Shown: in pieces, positions 7,737 to 9,531 of the stretch | Layout of the letters: every line of letters starts with the position of its first letter | How positions within the stretch are numbered: the first letter of the stretch is position 1 | Origin: Spirochaetales bacterium UBA4629 | Lineage (GTDB): Bacteria; Spirochaetota; Spirochaetia; Sphaerochaetales; Sphaerochaetaceae | NCBI GenBank assembly: GCA_002406055.1 | Contig: DHMZ01000055.1 | Coordinates: 1-9,531, forward strand | DNA: 9,531 bases | Direction: 5' to 3' | The notes under the pieces: generated by a model | Told to the model about the DNA's origin: nothing | What the model saw: the letters and a program-made list of their open reading frames with translations, nothing else | The model's database searches: none | Translations under genes and position numbers: made by a program

Positions 7737-7771
7737 AAAAAAGTACCCCAAAGGTAAAACCTAAGGGGTAC
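7735..7771 (-). terminator. Intrinsic terminator of the convergent surface-protein gene
   Basis: GTACCCC (7743-7749) pairs with GGGGTAC (7765-7771), and AGGT (7752-7755) with ACCT (7759-7762) around an AAA loop; an AA/AA internal mismatch separates the two stems. Read on the minus strand, the hairpin is followed by eight T (complement of A at 7735-7742), a classic terminator 18 nt after the stop at 7790. On the plus strand there is no T-run after the hairpin, so it would be at best a weak terminator for the ABC operon, although no other one is visible there. Confidence 0.85.
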
Positions 7772-7789
7772 AATACTATGATAGATTTA

Positions 7790-9531
7790 TTACACTGTAA
7801 CTGAACAAAAACTAGAATCGTTCATAAATGCACAAACAGATACTGTACTAGACTTAGAGTGACTTTCAGAGCCAATCCACAAATATCCACTAGATGATTT
7901 AGGAGAAACAACATAATAAGTCTTGTTTTCTTTTGTTATTGTTCCTTCAATGCCACAATAAATAGTATTATTTTCTTTTTGTATTTCTTTTTTTTCTGCA
8001 GAAGAAAGCGCATAGTAATCTATAAAATCATAAGCCTTGAATTTGTTAGCTTCACTTAAAGATGTAAACGAAACAGAAATTCCAACGACATCTGTTCCAT
8101 CTTGTACTGTAGGTCTCCCACTAGCTGCAGACTTCTGATAATTAACATATGTATAGCAAGTTAAAATGTATTTGTTTACATTAGATGTTTGTTGGGCAGA
8201 AATCGCCAATTTATCATTCTCTTTTGAAATACTCAAACCAATAGTATTTTCACCTTTTCCAAAGACATTTGTGTGATTATTCATGAAGCTAGATTTTGCT
8301 TCTTCAAAAGTTCCATAGGTTGTTTCATCTATTGTTACATTTGGTTTTTTACCTATTCCAATTAAACCATTGAATTCACTATTCTTTTCTGTAAATAACC
8401 AATTAATTTTTGTTCCTTCTTCAAATTTAAAGTTTTTAATCACTAAATCATAGGCATCTGTCATTTGGTAGATATTTCCAATAAAAACAGCAGGCCTTCC
8501 ACAAGTTATTACTCCCTTCATTTTACAATCAATGAATTCATACTTAGGGTTTACTTTATTTACATCACTTTCATTTATCCATGCAATACCAACAAAAGCA
8601 GCATTATAATTGACGCCAAATGATGGATATTCCATTATTGCTTTCATAGTACAGTTCTTTAGATAACAACCATATTCGGCAAATGCTAAAAATATTCCAT
8701 TATTCCTCTCATTTATGGCTTGACTCTTATATTCTCCTTCTATAGTAACATTTTCGAGAACAGGACAATATAATCCATCTGCTATAGCACAATTATTATT
8801 TATCTTAATAATAACATTTTTTACACTTGAGTCTTTTTCCATTTGATATATAAAATATGTACTTTCAGGAAGTTCAATTTTATATCCATTTCCATCAAAA
8901 GAACTATTCAATGTGTTGATAATTGTTTTTCCCCAAGCACAGTTGCTAGCATCAGATTCATTTAATGTTACATCTTTTAACAGGTAAATTGTATCATCCT
9001 TAGAGCTTCCCTCTGCTGCCTCATTAAGATTTGAGTAAGCATATCCATTTGTAGATACAGCCACAACGCCTTCTGCAAGGATGTAATATCTACTGAAGTG
9101 TGTTGTCTTAAATGTAACAATACCAGTTTCAGGATCATAACTTATACCTGTTGGGTGAACACCTTCTTCTATTGAATCAGAATCATATTTTACAGTTACC
9201 TTATCTTGATCCATTCCCTTTCCAATAAATGTAGATACTGTAACCGTTTTTCCATTAAAGCTCTCTACCTTTGTTCCGTTCTGTTCAACTGTAAGATCCA
9301 AACCTCCAAGCAAAACAAGATTATTACTACTAATAGAGAAAGAAGGCTTATTATTTTCATCTTTTACCGCAGATGAATCATAAGCGATAATAGTTGTCTT
9401 TGCTTCACCATTAGATAATGCACCACTAGGGTATGTAATAGTAGTAGATCCACCCTGAGCAGAAGAAGCACTTACAGCAGCTTTGATAGTTGACTCAGAA
9501 CCACTAGTTATTGTACTTGTTCCTACAGCAG
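7790..9531 (-). CDS. Large secreted or surface protein with probable beta-helix domain, C-terminal part (truncated by window edge)
   Basis: I do not recognise a named family for the whole protein. The frame is open from the right edge (first full codon 9527-9529) to a TAA at 7790-7792, giving 579 visible residues with no start; a TTG at 9311-9313 is internal. Visible residues 1-150 are Ser/Thr/Gly-rich beta-type sequence ending in the motif TFKTTHFSRYYILAEG (about 139-154), common at domain ends of bacterial surface proteins. Next, NGYAYSNLNEAA..DDTIYLLKDVTL (about 161-189) resembles the linker-type motif that often opens right-handed parallel beta-helix domains. Residues about 200-370 fit such a helix, with repeated short strands and turns (VLENVTIEG, CYLKNCTM, YEFIDCKMKG). 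The tail (about 430-579) is unassigned and has neither a sorting signal nor an obvious C-terminal anchor. Eleven Cys are present. By eye it is more AT-rich than the neighbouring genes. An adhesin or polysaccharide-binding role is possible but unproven. Confidence 0.8.
   Translation of the reverse strand, partial: AVGTSTITSGSESTIKAAVSASSAQGGSTTITYPSGALSNGEAKTTIIAYDSSAVKDENNKPSFSISSNNLVLLGGLDLTVEQNGTKVESFNGKTVTVSTFIGKGMDQDKVTVKYDSDSIEEGVHPTGISYDPETGIVTFKTTHFSRYYILAEGVVAVSTNGYAYSNLNEAAEGSSKDDTIYLLKDVTLNESDASNCAWGKTIINTLNSSFDGNGYKIELPESTYFIYQMEKDSSVKNVIIKINNNCAIADGLYCPVLENVTIEGEYKSQAINERNNGIFLAFAEYGCYLKNCTMKAIMEYPSFGVNYNAAFVGIAWINESDVNKVNPKYEFIDCKMKGVITCGRPAVFIGNIYQMTDAYDLVIKNFKFEEGTKINWLFTEKNSEFNGLIGIGKKPNVTIDETTYGTFEEAKSSFMNNHTNVFGKGENTIGLSISKENDKLAISAQQTSNVNKYILTCYTYVNYQKSAASGRPTVQDGTDVVGISVSFTSLSEANKFKAYDFIDYYALSSAEKKEIQKENNTIYCGIEGTITKENKTYYVVSPKSSSGYLWIGSESHSKSSTVSVCAFMNDSSFCSVTV

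Noticed and set aside
9311..9313. TTG as start of the surface-protein gene
   Set aside because: The frame remains open to the window edge with continuous beta-type Ser/Thr-rich sequence, so the codon is an internal Leu.
1..9531. CRISPR array, insertion sequence, prophage, tRNA or toxin-antitoxin genes
   Set aside because: No spaced direct repeats, transposase or phage proteins, tRNA-like clover-leaf or small paired toxin-antitoxin frames were seen; nearly all bases are used by the six genes described.

Overview
The window shows an AT-rich bacterial chromosome segment that looks ordinary rather than mobile. A partial apolipoprotein N-acyltransferase gene (lnt) at the left edge implies an organism that triacylates lipoproteins, most simply one with an outer membrane. 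AT-rich codon use, an FtsH of usual plan, a heterodimeric ABC exporter pair of the kind common in Firmicutes, Thermotogae and Spirochaetes, and a large secreted-looking beta-helix protein together suggest a host-associated spirochaete (Treponema or Sphaerochaeta relatives). That placement is inference from overall style; there is no rRNA or other marker gene here.

Layout, left to right. Positions 1-895 (minus) hold the N-terminal 298 codons of Lnt; the catalytic Lys and Cys lie outside the window. A 147-bp divergent spacer follows, with a plausible promoter and an inverted repeat, leading into a plus-strand cation diffusion facilitator (1043-2158). This transporter has an N-x3-D / D-x3-D metal site that points to manganese, and a long C-terminus that looks like two cytoplasmic domains in tandem. 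After 93 bp comes ftsH (2252-4081), complete with AAA ATPase and zinc protease motifs, closed by a strong intrinsic terminator at 4101-4140.

A separate two-gene operon follows: ABC exporter half-transporters at 4254-5993 and 5994-7736, with zero bases between stop and start. Their nucleotide-binding domains are complementary. The first lacks the catalytic Glu and the H-loop His but has a perfect signature; the second has both catalytic residues but an altered signature (LSEGQ). This is the hallmark of a heterodimeric exporter with one degenerate and one active ATP site. Its substrate cannot be read from the sequence.

On the minus strand, converging on the ABC operon, the last 579 residues of a large extracellular-type protein run from the right edge to 7790. 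It has Ser/Thr-rich beta domains, then a probable parallel beta-helix. Its terminator (7735-7771) overlaps the stop codon of the second ABC gene. Apart from the shared envelope theme (lipoprotein acylation, metal efflux, membrane protein quality control, export, surface protein), nothing ties the transcription units into one pathway. I found no RNA gene, CRISPR array, insertion sequence, prophage or attachment site, and no convincing undescribed system.
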